In this document: piece after piece, positions 17,415 through 25,947 of the stretch
How positions within the stretch are numbered: the stretch's first letter is position 1
Layout: each line of letters begins with the position of its first letter
DNA from: Clostridium fallax
GTDB taxonomy: Bacteria; Bacillota; Clostridia; Clostridiales; Clostridiaceae
Direction of reading: 5' to 3'
Assembly (NCBI RefSeq): GCF_900129365.1
Contig: NZ_FQVM01000005.1
Coordinates: 69,582-133,581 of the forward strand
DNA length: 64,000 nt
Translations under genes and position numbers: made by a program
Notes under the pieces: generated by a model
What the model was told of the DNA's origin: nothing
Database searches by the model: none
Seen by the model: the letters and a program-made list of their open reading frames with translations, nothing else

Positions 17415-18233
17415 TTATCTTAATAATTGAAGAACTCCTTGTGGTTGTTGATTAGCTTGAGCAAGCATAGCTTGTGCAGCTTGTTGAAGAATGTTATTCT
17501 TTGAGAAGTTCATCATTTCTTTTGCCATATCAACGTCTCTTACTCTGCTTTCTGCTGCTTGTAAGTTTTCTGAAGCGTTGTCTAAGTTAGCTATAGTATG
17601 CTCTAATCTGTTTTGTATAGCTCCTAATTGTGATCTTTGAGTTGAAACTGTCTTTATAGCTGAGTTTACTGAGCTTATTGCAGCTGTAGCTTTAGCATTA
17701 TCTGCAACTGATACAGCATCTACTGCTAATGTTTTTGCATCCATTAATCCTATAGTTACACTTAAAGTTAAATCAGCACTTACATTAGCTCCAATTTGTA
17801 GGTTAGCTCCTTTACAAGTACCATCTAATAGGTTCTTTTCGTTGAATTGAGTTGTTTTTGCTATTCTATTTATTTCTGAGTTTAATGATGTTATTTCTGC
17901 TTGTATAGCACTTCTGTCAACAGCAACGTTTGTATCGTTAGCTCCTTGTACTGCTAATTCTCTCATTCTTTGAAGAATGCTTTGAGTTTCATTTAAAGCT
18001 CCTTCTGCTGTTTGAATTAATGAGATACCATCTTGAGCATTTCTTGATGCTTGGTTAAGACCTCTGATTTGTCCTCTCATTTTTTCTGATATTGAAAGAC
18101 CTGCAGCGTCATCTCCAGCTCTGTTTATTCTTAAACCTGAGCTTAATTTTTCCATAGCCTTTGCAGCACTTCCGATGTTGATTCCCATATTTCTATGAGC
18201 ATTCATTGCGTTCATATTGTGATTGATTATCAT
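17415..18233 (-). CDS. fliC: Flagellin, short form
   Basis: 272 residues, the filament subunit. The conserved N-terminal D0/D1 (MIINHNMNAMNA, LSSGLRINRAGDDAAGL, RELAVQGAND) and C-terminal D1/D0 (NRLEHTIANLDN, ESRVRDVDMAKEM, QANQQPQGVLQLLR) are intact. The central surface part is reduced to about 60 residues (NLLDG to TAAISS), rich in Ser, Thr and Ala. This is the likely glycosylation region for the adjacent Maf enzymes. No signal peptide, as expected for type III export. GGAGGA lies seven bases before the ATG and overlaps a CsrA site. A sigma-28 promoter lies at 18311-18337 and a strong terminator follows, so it is monocistronic. Confidence 0.97.
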   Translation of the reverse strand: MIINHNMNAMNAHRNMGINIGSAAKAMEKLSSGLRINRAGDDAAGLSISEKMRGQIRGLNQASRNAQDGISLIQTAEGALNETQSILQRMRELAVQGANDTNVAVDRSAIQAEITSLNSEINRIAKTTQFNEKNLLDGTCKGANLQIGANVSADLTLSVTIGLMDAKTLAVDAVSVADNAKATAAISSVNSAIKTVSTQRSQLGAIQNRLEHTIANLDNASENLQAAESRVRDVDMAKEMMNFSKNNILQQAAQAMLAQANQQPQGVLQLLR

Positions 18234-18240
18234 TTTAAAT

Positions 18241-18270
18241 TCCTCCTTGAATTATGTCGGCATCCTTGCC
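18241..18270 (-). promoter_or_regulatory. Two-site CsrA target in the fliC leader
   Basis: The leader RNA (minus strand) contains GGCAAGGATGCC at 18270-18259, a 3-bp hairpin presenting GGA in the loop, and AAGGAGGA at 18248-18241, which is also the Shine-Dalgarno. A looped GGA upstream plus a GGA in the ribosome site is the known arrangement by which CsrA represses hag translation in Bacillus subtilis, relieved by FliW. Both csrA and fliW are encoded at 21570-22213. Confidence 0.8.
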
Positions 18271-18310
18271 TTTTTTTAATTTTTAAGGTTTTAATCACCT
18301 TACATATTTA

Positions 18311-18337
18311 ATATCGTAAAACTTTTTTATCACTTTA
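18311..18337 (-). promoter_or_regulatory. Sigma-28 (SigD/FliA) promoter of fliC
   Basis: Minus strand: TAAA (18337-18334), 15 bases, TACGATAT (18318-18311), close to TAAA-N15-GCCGATAA. The predicted transcript start, near 18304, gives a leader of about 70 bases carrying both CsrA sites. Confidence 0.85.
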
Positions 18338-18470
18338 TACTTTTTATAAAAAATTTTTATTTTTTTATTTAATGTATATACAATAATGAATTTTTATTTA
18401 ATTATCTAATTACTTTATTAAAAAATATAAAAAACAACTGAAATAATTTTTTGATTTATTACATCTTATG

Positions 18471-18513
18471 AAAATAAAGGAATATCACTTAATAATTTTT
18501 TAGATATTCCTTT
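18471..18513 (-). terminator. Terminator of the flgM-fliD operon
   Basis: Stem AAAGGAATATC with GATATTCCTTT (18476-18486 and 18503-18513), an 11-base perfect match with a 16-base loop, followed on the minus strand by TTTATTTT. It lies 45 bases beyond the fliD stop, between that operon and the fliC promoter. Confidence 0.8.
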
Positions 18514-18558
18514 AATACTATTTATTATTATTTACTTTTATATTTCTAATTTCATTAT

Positions 18559-20142
18559 TTATTGAGCAAATTGCTGTGAAAGCCAACTGCTTTGAGAATT
18601 CATATTATTCATATTTTTTTCTAAAATAGCGAACTTCTTATAAAGTTGCTCCTGTTTTGTAAATATTTTGGCTTCTAATTCTCTTATAAGTTTAGCTTTA
18701 TCTTGTATTTTTTTAGAAAGATCATTATTAGTTATCCATCTTGTATTTTTATATCCTGCTTTTTTTATCAAGAAACCATCTTTTCCAATTGCAGTTTCTA
18801 GCTGCTCTTTTATTTGAGTAAATATTCCTATTTTCTCATTATGACTTTTTAACATATCATTATTTTCTTTTTGTGATTTTGTTTTATCATATTGAAATGG
18901 CTTATCATAAGCTGTAAATAACTTTTGCACTTGATCTCCTCTAGTTTCAAGGGCTTCCTTAAACTTATTTTCATCTAATTCAAGTTTTCCTCTATCCCTA
19001 TAGTTTCCACTAGTAGAAATACCTATATCAGTTAAAGTTAATCCTGCCCCTTCTACTGATTTATAAAAGGCTCCTCTTATACTACTCATAAGAGTTGAAA
19101 GCTGCATATCACCTTTTACAAGACCTTTTTTAGCTTTTTCTTCCCAATTTTTTATTTCATCCTCTTTCATTTCTTTCTTTTGTTCTTCTGTAAGAGGTTT
19201 AAATTTATATTCTTTTTTCTCTGAAAGTTTATCATTTATCTTATCTAAAATACTATTATATTTATCTATAAAGCCTTTAAACTTCTTAACTTGATCTGTA
19301 GCATCAGGAATTACATTTATACTAACTTCTGAAGTTGTAACTTCATTAGCTGTAAAACTTATATTATCAACTAATAAAGTATTTTTATAACTAGTTTTTG
19401 TATATGCTTTTTTTTCTCCTGGAGGAGTTATTTTAAATTCTGCATTCTTACCTTGCTCTAATTTTGTGCCGTTAAAAATATCATTTGTAATTTCTAATTT
19501 AGCATTTTCTCCAGTTTCTTTAGTTTCAATTGTAAGTTTCCCAGTTAGTTCACTAAAATGAACATCTACTAAATTTCCTAATATAGTATCTCCATTTTTA
19601 GCATATTTTATTTTTGAAACTAAATCTTCTATATCTTTACTTGTATCTATTTTAATATTAAACTCTTTATCTTTTATTTTTAATGTTAAGTCAGTTTTTG
19701 TAATACCTAAATCTTTTAACTTAGTAGAACTACTTAAATTACTTATACTACTAGAATTTAATGTGATCTCAGCCTTAGCTCCAGTTGCCAACTGGTTAAC
19801 TTCAACCTTATACTTTCCCTTTGCAGCTCCACCAAAAGCTTTTGCAGTTACTGAATTTTCATCACTACTATTGCATTTAAATCCTGAATAGTTTTCACTT
19901 TTAAATAATCCATTAGGATTTGTTATATCAAAATAATCATTTAATTCTTTAAGATCCTTTGTAATGTCTACATATGCTTCTTGCTTCCATTTAAGAGCTT
20001 GCTCATCTTGTTTTACTTTGTCTACTCTTGCTCTATCTCTTGATAACATTTGCTTTACCATGTTATCTGTATCCATTCCTGTAGCCATTCCTGTAATTCT
20101 ATTATAACTTCCTCCACTATTTGAAGCTCCATTAATATTCAT
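18559..20142 (-). CDS. fliD: Flagellar filament cap protein FliD (HAP2)
   Basis: 527 residues. FliD forms the pentameric cap that assembles exported flagellin at the filament tip. The N-terminal FliD_N domain (ITGMATGMDTDNMVKQML at 16-33, then VDKVKQDEQALKWKQEAY) and the C-terminal FliD domain (KGFIDKYNSILDKIN, GLTLTDIGISTS) are recognisable, with coiled-coil ends (LEKNMNNMNSQSSWLSQQF). No Cys-rich or truncated regions are seen. GAGGTG lies six bases before the ATG. It is the last gene of the late flagellar operon, 18 bases after the fliT-like gene. Confidence 0.93.
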   Translation of the reverse strand: MNINGASNSGGSYNRITGMATGMDTDNMVKQMLSRDRARVDKVKQDEQALKWKQEAYVDITKDLKELNDYFDITNPNGLFKSENYSGFKCNSSDENSVTAKAFGGAAKGKYKVEVNQLATGAKAEITLNSSSISNLSSSTKLKDLGITKTDLTLKIKDKEFNIKIDTSKDIEDLVSKIKYAKNGDTILGNLVDVHFSELTGKLTIETKETGENAKLEITNDIFNGTKLEQGKNAEFKITPPGEKKAYTKTSYKNTLLVDNISFTANEVTTSEVSINVIPDATDQVKKFKGFIDKYNSILDKINDKLSEKKEYKFKPLTEEQKKEMKEDEIKNWEEKAKKGLVKGDMQLSTLMSSIRGAFYKSVEGAGLTLTDIGISTSGNYRDRGKLELDENKFKEALETRGDQVQKLFTAYDKPFQYDKTKSQKENNDMLKSHNEKIGIFTQIKEQLETAIGKDGFLIKKAGYKNTRWITNNDLSKKIQDKAKLIRELEAKIFTKQEQLYKKFAILEKNMNNMNSQSSWLSQQFAQ

Positions 20143-20160
20143 TTTCTCACCTCATAATAA

Positions 20161-20493
20161 TTATATTTTTAAATTGACTAGACCATTAATTTTTGAAACA
20201 TTATTTCCATAAGTTTTATTAACCATCATTGATTTATTATTTTCGCTTAATTTTTTTTTATATTCTTCTTTTTTTTCTCTGTAAATTTTATTTAATTCTT
20301 TTTCTAATATTATTAGTTCTTCACCTAATTTAGCATTATTTTCTTTTAAATCTTTTATTTCTAGCAACTCATTTATTATCTTTTGTCTTTCAAATAAATT
20401 GCTTTCTAAATTATCTAAGTTATCATTTTTTAGATTTTCTATAATATTTTCGGTAAAAGCTTTATATCTAAGAAGTTTTTCTTTTACTTCCAT
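20161..20493 (-). CDS. FliT-like flagellar export chaperone
   Basis: 110 residues, almost wholly helical and rich in Lys, Glu, Asn and Leu (ENIIENLKNDNLDNLESNLFERQKI), with no conserved catalytic motif. Position between fliS and fliD and the size fit FliT, the FliD-specific chaperone; FlgN-like proteins have the same character. I chose the ATG at 20493 behind AGGTGG; the GTG at 20505 lies inside that site and would overlap fliS. Homology is weak by eye, so the name rests mainly on context. Confidence 0.6.
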   Translation of the reverse strand: MEVKEKLLRYKAFTENIIENLKNDNLDNLESNLFERQKIINELLEIKDLKENNAKLGEELIILEKELNKIYREKKEEYKKKLSENNKSMMVNKTYGNNVSKINGLVNLKI

Positions 20494-20494
20494 T

Positions 20495-20878
20495 CTATAT
20501 TCCACCTTTGGCTAATTTATTAGCCTCATACCACATATCTCTTGTTTCCTCAATTAAAGGAATAGCTTCGTCTAATTCCCTTATATCTTTTTTTAAATTA
20601 GCTTGTACTAACTTATAATTTATAAATTCATAAACAGACATAAGTTTTTGTGCCCATTCTCCAGCATCCATATTTAAACTACTCATAAGTTCTACAAATA
20701 TATCTTGAGTTCTTACTAAAGATTCATGAGCCTTTTTCATATCTTTATCTAAAATAGCTTGTCTACTAATTTTACTAAATTTAACTGCTCCGTCTAAAAT
20801 CATAAGAAGTAATTGATCCCTTGATGCAAGATTTACACTATTACTTTTATAAACATTATATGCATTTGCTCCGTACAT
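20495..20878 (-). CDS. fliS: Flagellin chaperone FliS
   Basis: 127 residues, four-helix bundle. The opening NAYNVYKSNSVNLASRDQLLLMILDGAVKFSKIS is characteristic. FliS binds the C-terminal D0 of unfolded flagellin and keeps it export-competent; in Firmicutes it also influences FliW availability by sequestering flagellin. AGGAGG lies six bases before the ATG. The stop is two bases from the next ATG, so the two chaperones are probably co-translated. Confidence 0.92.
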   Translation of the reverse strand: MYGANAYNVYKSNSVNLASRDQLLLMILDGAVKFSKISRQAILDKDMKKAHESLVRTQDIFVELMSSLNMDAGEWAQKLMSVYEFINYKLVQANLKKDIRELDEAIPLIEETRDMWYEANKLAKGGI

Positions 20879-20888
20879 TTTGATCCTC

Positions 20889-21197
20889 CTACTTTTTTGT
20901 ATCTAAAAACACTCCTATATTAGACTTGCTTTTATTTAATGAAATGTCTTTTTCTGCATCTACTTTATAGCTTTTAAATTTTACAGTATCTATAGTTATT
21001 TTTTTAGATTTCTTAACTATATCTTTAAAATCTTTATTTTCTTTTTCTTTATTATTTTTTTTATTTTTCTCTTTTTTTTCTTTATAATCTGTATTTTCTA
21101 TTAATATTTCCTTTTTTCTATGAATCTTACCTTCACTAGTTTCATCTTGAATTTTTTGTCTAAGATCCATATCAATTTTATTCAGCCTAAATTCCAT
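20889..21197 (-). CDS. Hypothetical Lys-rich protein in the late flagellar operon
   Basis: 102 residues, not recognised. About a third of residues are Lys, with a central run of KEKKEKNKKNNKEKEN, a strongly basic low-complexity helix, and a more ordered C-terminal part (ITIDTVKFKSYKVDA). No signal peptide or membrane segment. It has GAGGG upstream and is tightly placed between flaG and fliS, so it is a real gene. It could be a small export or assembly factor; there is no sequence basis for a specific role. Confidence 0.6.
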   Translation of the reverse strand: MEFRLNKIDMDLRQKIQDETSEGKIHRKKEILIENTDYKEKKEKNKKNNKEKENKDFKDIVKKSKKITIDTVKFKSYKVDAEKDISLNKSKSNIGVFLDTKK

Positions 21198-21223
21198 GAT
21201 TTTATTCCCTCACCAAATATACC

Positions 21224-21553
21224 CTAAACTCTTTTATCAAAAACTACTCCTGAAAGTTCACATAACTTAGATACCACATCTAAAATTTTTTTAGGAGGTA
21301 TCTCCATTAAAACTTCATTAGTTTTATCACTAACAATTTTTATCATTAAATCTCCAAATTTTTCATGAAAATCATACTCTGCATGAACATCATCATCTTC
21401 TAAGAACTTATTAAGTTTTTTTAATGCTTTTTCTAATTGATCTTTAGAAAATTCTTCTTTTTCATTATTTTCTTTAGGAAAATGATAACTACTATTTTTC
21501 AAATTAGGTTCAACAGATATAAATTCTTGGCCATTTATTCCCATAATGCTCAT
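21224..21553 (-). CDS. flaG: FlaG family flagellar protein
   Basis: 109 residues. The C-terminal half carries the FlaG domain: LNKFLEDDDVHAEYDFHEKFGDLMIKIVSDKTNEVLMEIPPKKILDVV in pattern, including the IPP turn near residue 83. The N-terminal 40 residues are polar and variable. FlaG proteins are linked to filament length control or assembly; the mechanism is not settled. GGGAGTGG lies seven bases before the ATG. It is 16 bases downstream of csrA in the operon. Confidence 0.85.
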   Translation of the reverse strand: MSIMGINGQEFISVEPNLKNSSYHFPKENNEKEEFSKDQLEKALKKLNKFLEDDDVHAEYDFHEKFGDLMIKIVSDKTNEVLMEIPPKKILDVVSKLCELSGVVFDKRV

Positions 21554-21569
21554 ATATAAACCACTCCCA

Positions 21570-21782
21570 TTATTTAAGCTTATTTAAAATACTTAAATCA
21601 ACTTTCATAGCTTCTTTATTTTCTTCTTCAACTGCTAAAACTAGCTCTTTTCTTAGTATAGAAACATCTTTAGGTGCACTTATAGCTAATTTTACAGTTT
21701 TATCATCAACTTTTACTATATTTATTTCTATATCATCACCAATAACTAAACCTTCTCCCTCTTTTCTTTTTATAACTAACAT
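21570..21782 (-). CDS. csrA: Carbon storage regulator CsrA
   Basis: 70 residues, full length. MLVIKRKEGEGLVIGDDIEI with the conserved R6 and L4 for RNA contact, then VKLAISAPKDVSILRKEL with the GxAAP-like core (here AISAP). CsrA dimers bind GGA motifs in RNA hairpins and block translation; the fliC leader in this window has two such sites. The gene shares one base with the fliW stop, the usual arrangement in Firmicutes, where FliW binds CsrA when flagellin is low. Confidence 0.95.
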   Translation of the reverse strand: MLVIKRKEGEGLVIGDDIEINIVKVDDKTVKLAISAPKDVSILRKELVLAVEEENKEAMKVDLSILNKLK

Positions 21783-22213
21783 TATTTATCACCTCTATAT
21801 AAAGGATGCTTTACTTTATATTCTTCTTTATCTAATATTATTTGTTCCCCAAGTTTTGAAATAATATTAATTATTATAGGAGCTCTTAAATTTGTTGTTA
21901 TTTTTTCTACATCTGAATTTAATGTTATAGTTGATAATATTAAAATTTCTTCTGAACTTTTTACTTTTAAATTTTCAATTGTATCCTTCTTCAGATTAAA
22001 CTCGTATTCTTTAAAAAAATCAAAAGATGATATTACTATAAATCCAACTTCATCATCTTCTATAGAATGCAAAAGTTTAAATGATGGATTATTATCTAAA
22101 TCTAAAAGAATAAATTTTTTAAGATCCTTAAAGCCTAAAATTCCTTTTTTAAACTCAATAATATTTTCATCATTATATTTTAAAATACCATGATATTTTG
22201 TATTAATCTCCAT
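21782..22213 (-). CDS. fliW: Flagellar assembly factor FliW
   Basis: 143 residues, normal length for FliW. Core features are GILGFKDLKKFILLD at about 25-39, HSIEDDEVGFIVISSFDFF and the C-terminal TTNLRAPIIIN. FliW binds flagellin, and when flagellin has been exported it switches to CsrA and releases fliC mRNA. It is translationally coupled to csrA (TAATG overlap) and 16 bases downstream of flgL. Confidence 0.94.
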   Translation of the reverse strand: MEINTKYHGILKYNDENIIEFKKGILGFKDLKKFILLDLDNNPSFKLLHSIEDDEVGFIVISSFDFFKEYEFNLKKDTIENLKVKSSEEILILSTITLNSDVEKITTNLRAPIIINIISKLGEQIILDKEEYKVKHPLYRGDK

Positions 22214-22229
22214 TTTTACACACTCCTAT

Positions 22230-23207
22230 TTATTTTAGGAAATCCATAAGAGAAGGTTGTATTATTCTAGCACTAGTTTGAAGAGATGCCATATAAACAG
22301 TTTGAGCTGTTGAATAATCCATCATTTTTTCTGTAAAGTTAATATCCTCAGTATTAGATAAAAGCTCTGTCATATTAAAATTCTCATCATCATTTTTATT
22401 TTTAGCTGATTCCATTCTGTTTTGCTTTGCACCAACCTCAGCTCTTATTTTTAACAAATTCCCCATAGCATCACTTAAATCTTGTAAATTTTCACCAACA
22501 ACCTTATCCCTGTCTCCTGGATCCTTAGATGAAAGATTATTTGTTATATCATTAAGTAAATCTGCAACGTTTATTTGTCTTCCCTTATTATTAGTAAAAT
22601 GAAGGATCTCTGATGCAGTGACATTATATTCCATAGTTACTCCTTGAGAAATTTCTACATTAAGTTTAGCTCCTATCATATTTACTTGAGGATTGGATTT
22701 TCCTAGTTCTTCCCCAAGTTTTCCTGAATAGTATAGCTCTCTATTTCCATTTATATAACTTTCTCTAACCCCTATAGGTTTTGAACTTCCCTTACTTCCA
22801 CCAAATATATATTTACCATCAAAATTAGAATTTAATATTTGAGATAATTCTTCAATCTTTTGATTCATTTCATCATTTATTGCATTAAGTTCATCTGAAC
22901 CATAAGCAGCATTTCCTGAAGCTATCATAAGTTCTCTAATTCTTTGCATTGAATTAGTTGCTTCATCTAAAGCTGTATCTGTAGCATCTAACCAGTTTAA
23001 AGTATCACTTATATTTTCGTTGTATTGCTTATTAGCTCCAATATCACTTCTTAACTGTAAACTTCTTGCTACTTTAAAAGGATTATCAGAAGGTTTTCTT
23101 ATTTCCTTTCCTGAAGTTAATTGAGATTGAAGGGTTTTTAGATTCCCTAAATTTCCTCTCATATCATTTAAAAAATTATCACATAGCATTTTATTTGTAA
23201 CTCTCAT
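22230..23207 (-). CDS. flgL: Hook-filament junction protein FlgL (HAP3)
   Basis: 325 residues. Flagellin-like ends: MRVTNKMLCDNFLNDM and LQSQLTSGKEIRKPSDNPFKVARSL at the N-terminus, and MDYSTAQTVYMASLQTSARIIQPSLMDFL at the C-terminus. FlgL joins the hook-FlgK ring to the first flagellin. GAGGTG lies eight bases before the ATG, and flgK ends 15 bases upstream. Confidence 0.93.
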   Translation of the reverse strand: MRVTNKMLCDNFLNDMRGNLGNLKTLQSQLTSGKEIRKPSDNPFKVARSLQLRSDIGANKQYNENISDTLNWLDATDTALDEATNSMQRIRELMIASGNAAYGSDELNAINDEMNQKIEELSQILNSNFDGKYIFGGSKGSSKPIGVRESYINGNRELYYSGKLGEELGKSNPQVNMIGAKLNVEISQGVTMEYNVTASEILHFTNNKGRQINVADLLNDITNNLSSKDPGDRDKVVGENLQDLSDAMGNLLKIRAEVGAKQNRMESAKNKNDDENFNMTELLSNTEDINFTEKMMDYSTAQTVYMASLQTSARIIQPSLMDFLK

Positions 23208-23222
23208 TTTTTAAATCACCTC

Positions 23223-25058
23223 TTATCTTTTTAATCCATTTATAATTACATCTAATAATTCATCTACTGTTGATATTACCTTTGCGTTAGCATTATAGGC
23301 ATGTTGAAACTGAACTAAGTTTGCCATTTCTTCATCTAATGAAACTCCTGATTTTTCTTGCTTATTAGTATTTAACTGATGAAGTAGTGCTGATTGATTA
23401 TCTACAACTCTTGTAGCTTCTTGTGATTGAACACCTAATCTATCTATAGTATCTTTAAAATAACCATCTATTGTCATACCATTAATATTATTTTCTATTT
23501 TAAGACCATTTTCACCTAAAATAGCTCCACCTTTTGATAAGTTAAATAAATCTTTTCTACTTTTTATAGATGTATCAAAATTTTGAACTAATAGTAAAGT
23601 ATTTCTAAGTTGAGCTATTGCTAAAGCTCTCTCTCCATCACTTTCTCCATCTTCAAAGTTTTCACTAGCATAAGAATAGTTATTATCATGAGTTCTAGTT
23701 TTTATCTTCATAACATCTTCTAAAATAGCTTTATTTACTGTTATATTTTCTGCACTTATTTCACTTTCTCCCCTTAGAGTATCATCTAAATTAGTTATTT
23801 CGTAATTTGTACCATATTTAATAGCGGTACTATTAACAAATAAAGGCATATAGTCTCTATTTGGAACTCCATTATTATCATCAGCAGAAGAAAGTCCACT
23901 ATGTACGGCGTTTACAGAGAAAGCTATACTTCTTGCTAACCTATCTAATTCTTTCATGTAGTTATTTATATCATTTTGAATTGACATAATTCCATTAAGT
24001 TCACCAGATTGAGGTTCAAAGCTAACTAATTCTGAAGCTGATATTATAGAACCATTTTTTATTTCAAATCCATCAGCCTTAGTTGCAACTCCATTGCTAC
24101 TAGCCCAAAGAACTCTTCCTTCTTCTAAAGTTCTTAGCTGATCTGGAGATACATCCTTTAATATTAAGCTTTGTTTATTTTCCTCACTATCCATATTTCC
24201 AAACTTATAATAAGTTAATTTATAAGTTGTTCCTGATGGGTCATTTATATCCTTTTCTATTCCAGTTATAAATGAAAATCTAGCACTTTTCATATTTTCA
24301 TCAGCATTTACTAAATTAGGTGATTTCATTTTACCTATATCTGATGGTCTTAAATCTATTGCCTCAAATCTATTTTTATCTACTGTGATTCCAAATTTGG
24401 TGCTTAAAGAATCTAAAAGGTTATCTCTTTTATCCATAAGGTCATTAGGATTATTACCTGTAGCCTTTACACCTTTTATTTCTTTATTAACTTGATCTAT
24501 TTGATTTAAAGTACTATTTATCTCTGAAACTGAATTTTTAATTAAATTTTGAGCATTAGTTTTTAATTTTTTTAATTGTCCATATGTATGATTTAAAGTA
24601 TCTGTTAAAGCTAAAGTTTGTTGAGCAACTACTGTTCTTGCATTAGAGCTTTGAGGTTGCTTTGATAATTGCTGCCAAGAATCAAAAAACTTACCAATTA
24701 ATGATGATATACCTGTATCTGAAGGCTCATTAAATATTCCTTCTATTTCTCCTAAAAATCTTTCTCGTTGTATATATTTACCAGTAAGACTAGTTTCATT
24801 TCTTATTTGATAATCTAAAAACGTATCCCTAACTCTCTCTATCGCTTGTATTTGTGAACCTGTTCCTAATTGTCCTGGTTCTGCTGTACTTGATAAAGAT
24901 GATAAACTTTGAGGTCTACTAGTTTCAATTTTAGCTCTTTGTCTTGAATAACCTTCTGTATTAACATTAGAAACGTTATGTGAAGTTACATCAATACATT
25001 TTTGTTGTGATCCTATACCTCTTTTTGCTATATTAAACGTTGAAAATAATCCTGTCAT
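23223..25058 (-). CDS. flgK: Hook-filament junction protein FlgK (HAP1)
   Basis: 611 residues. The N-terminal rod/hook motif STFNIAKRGIGSQQKCIDVTSHNVSNVNTEGYSRQR and the C-terminal SLDEEMANLVQFQHAYNANAKVISTVDELLDVIINGL are both intact, with the HAP1 central domain between them. It is the first hook-associated protein added to the hook. It lies in the late operon 12 bases downstream of flgN, its likely chaperone. GGAGGG lies five bases before the ATG. Confidence 0.95.
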   Translation of the reverse strand: MTGLFSTFNIAKRGIGSQQKCIDVTSHNVSNVNTEGYSRQRAKIETSRPQSLSSLSSTAEPGQLGTGSQIQAIERVRDTFLDYQIRNETSLTGKYIQRERFLGEIEGIFNEPSDTGISSLIGKFFDSWQQLSKQPQSSNARTVVAQQTLALTDTLNHTYGQLKKLKTNAQNLIKNSVSEINSTLNQIDQVNKEIKGVKATGNNPNDLMDKRDNLLDSLSTKFGITVDKNRFEAIDLRPSDIGKMKSPNLVNADENMKSARFSFITGIEKDINDPSGTTYKLTYYKFGNMDSEENKQSLILKDVSPDQLRTLEEGRVLWASSNGVATKADGFEIKNGSIISASELVSFEPQSGELNGIMSIQNDINNYMKELDRLARSIAFSVNAVHSGLSSADDNNGVPNRDYMPLFVNSTAIKYGTNYEITNLDDTLRGESEISAENITVNKAILEDVMKIKTRTHDNNYSYASENFEDGESDGERALAIAQLRNTLLLVQNFDTSIKSRKDLFNLSKGGAILGENGLKIENNINGMTIDGYFKDTIDRLGVQSQEATRVVDNQSALLHQLNTNKQEKSGVSLDEEMANLVQFQHAYNANAKVISTVDELLDVIINGLKR

Positions 25059-25070
25059 TTTATCCCTCCA

Positions 25071-25481
25071 CTATCTTTTAAATCCTCCAATAGAATTATA
25101 TGTTTTAACCTCTCTATTAGGATTTATTATACTTAATAACCTATTAGTCATAGATAATTGCTGCTTTATAAGAAGTTCATTTGTTTCTTTTTGTAATATA
25201 ACTTCATGTAGTAATTTTTTTATGTCCCTATACTTATTTTCAAGTTCCACATTTTTAGACTTTAAAATAACGTCTTTCATAGAATATCCATTTAAAGAAT
25301 TTCTTCTTTTTACTTCATACTCTGCAACCTCTTTATTGCAAAGTTTTATTTTTCCTACAACATCTTCTAATTTAAAAACATCATTTGCCATAATGAATTT
25401 ATATTGTTCATCTAGTAAGCCTAAAAGTTTTCTTAAAGACTTTTCTTCTTCTTTTAAAGTATCAATTAAAACATATAGCAT
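25071..25481 (-). CDS. flgN: FlgN-like export chaperone for FlgK/FlgL
   Basis: 136 residues, helical. LIDTLKEEEKSLRKLLGLLDEQYKFIMANDV and a middle KLCNKEVAEYEVKRRNSL pattern agree with the FlgN family (Pfam FlgN). FlgN keeps FlgK and FlgL unfolded for export. The ATG overlaps the flgM stop by one base (TTTAATG) and has AAGGAGG ten bases upstream. Position directly before flgK supports the call. Confidence 0.85.
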   Translation of the reverse strand: MLYVLIDTLKEEEKSLRKLLGLLDEQYKFIMANDVFKLEDVVGKIKLCNKEVAEYEVKRRNSLNGYSMKDVILKSKNVELENKYRDIKKLLHEVILQKETNELLIKQQLSMTNRLLSIINPNREVKTYNSIGGFKR

Positions 25482-25762
25482 TAAAGCTTTTCCTCCTTAA
25501 TTTTTTTAATCATAGCTTCTGCTAACTTAGAAGTATCAACCTTATAAGTCCCATCTTTAATTGACTTTTTAATCTCTTCTATTTTTTTGTCATTATTTAT
25601 TGAAATATTATCTATATTCATATCGCTTAACTTCTTACCTAATGATGATATTTCTATTTTGTCATTATTAGAATTCAATATATTTTCTTTATCTTTACAA
25701 ACTTTATTGTTGTTATAAACTTTAATAGTATTATTTATTTCTCTAATTTTATTAATATTCAT
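25481..25762 (-). CDS. flgM: Anti-sigma-28 factor FlgM
   Basis: 93 residues. The C-terminal half holds the sigma-binding region: NNDKIEISSLGKKLSDM, followed by IKDGTYKVDTSKLAEAMIKKI, typical of FlgM. FlgM holds the flagellar sigma factor inactive until it is secreted through the finished hook. The ATG at 25762 is five bases after GGAGGT; an ATG four codons upstream contains that site. It is the first gene of the late operon, which therefore has negative feedback from its own sigma-28-like promoter. Confidence 0.92.
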   Translation of the reverse strand: MNINKIREINNTIKVYNNNKVCKDKENILNSNNDKIEISSLGKKLSDMNIDNISINNDKKIEEIKKSIKDGTYKVDTSKLAEAMIKKIKEEKL

Positions 25763-25797
25763 CTTTACCTCCATATACTGAAGTTATCTTAATTATG

Positions 25798-25825
25798 TTA
25801 TCGTATAAAAGTTATATATTATTTA
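25798..25825 (-). promoter_or_regulatory. Candidate sigma-28 promoter of the flgM operon
   Basis: Minus strand: TAAA (25825-25822), 16 bases, TACGATAA (25805-25798). The -10 equals that of the pseI-like gene and nearly that of fliC; the spacer is one base longer than ideal. It lies 36 bases upstream of the flgM start. Confidence 0.6.
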
Positions 25826-25881
25826 GTCTTTATCTTTGTATTTTCTTTATTATAATACTATTATTATAAATCGCCATCTAA

Positions 25882-25909
25882 AAAATTAAAGCAGGCTTTT
25901 AACCTGCTT
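25882..25909 (-). terminator. Terminator of the chemotaxis/switch operon
   Basis: Stem AAGCAGG with CCTGCTT (25889-25895 and 25903-25909), seven-base loop, then TTTAATTTTTT on the minus strand. It lies 39 bases after the fliY stop and upstream of the flgM promoter. Confidence 0.85.
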
Positions 25910-25947
25910 ATTTTTATTATTTACTGTTAATAAAATAGAAAATTTTA

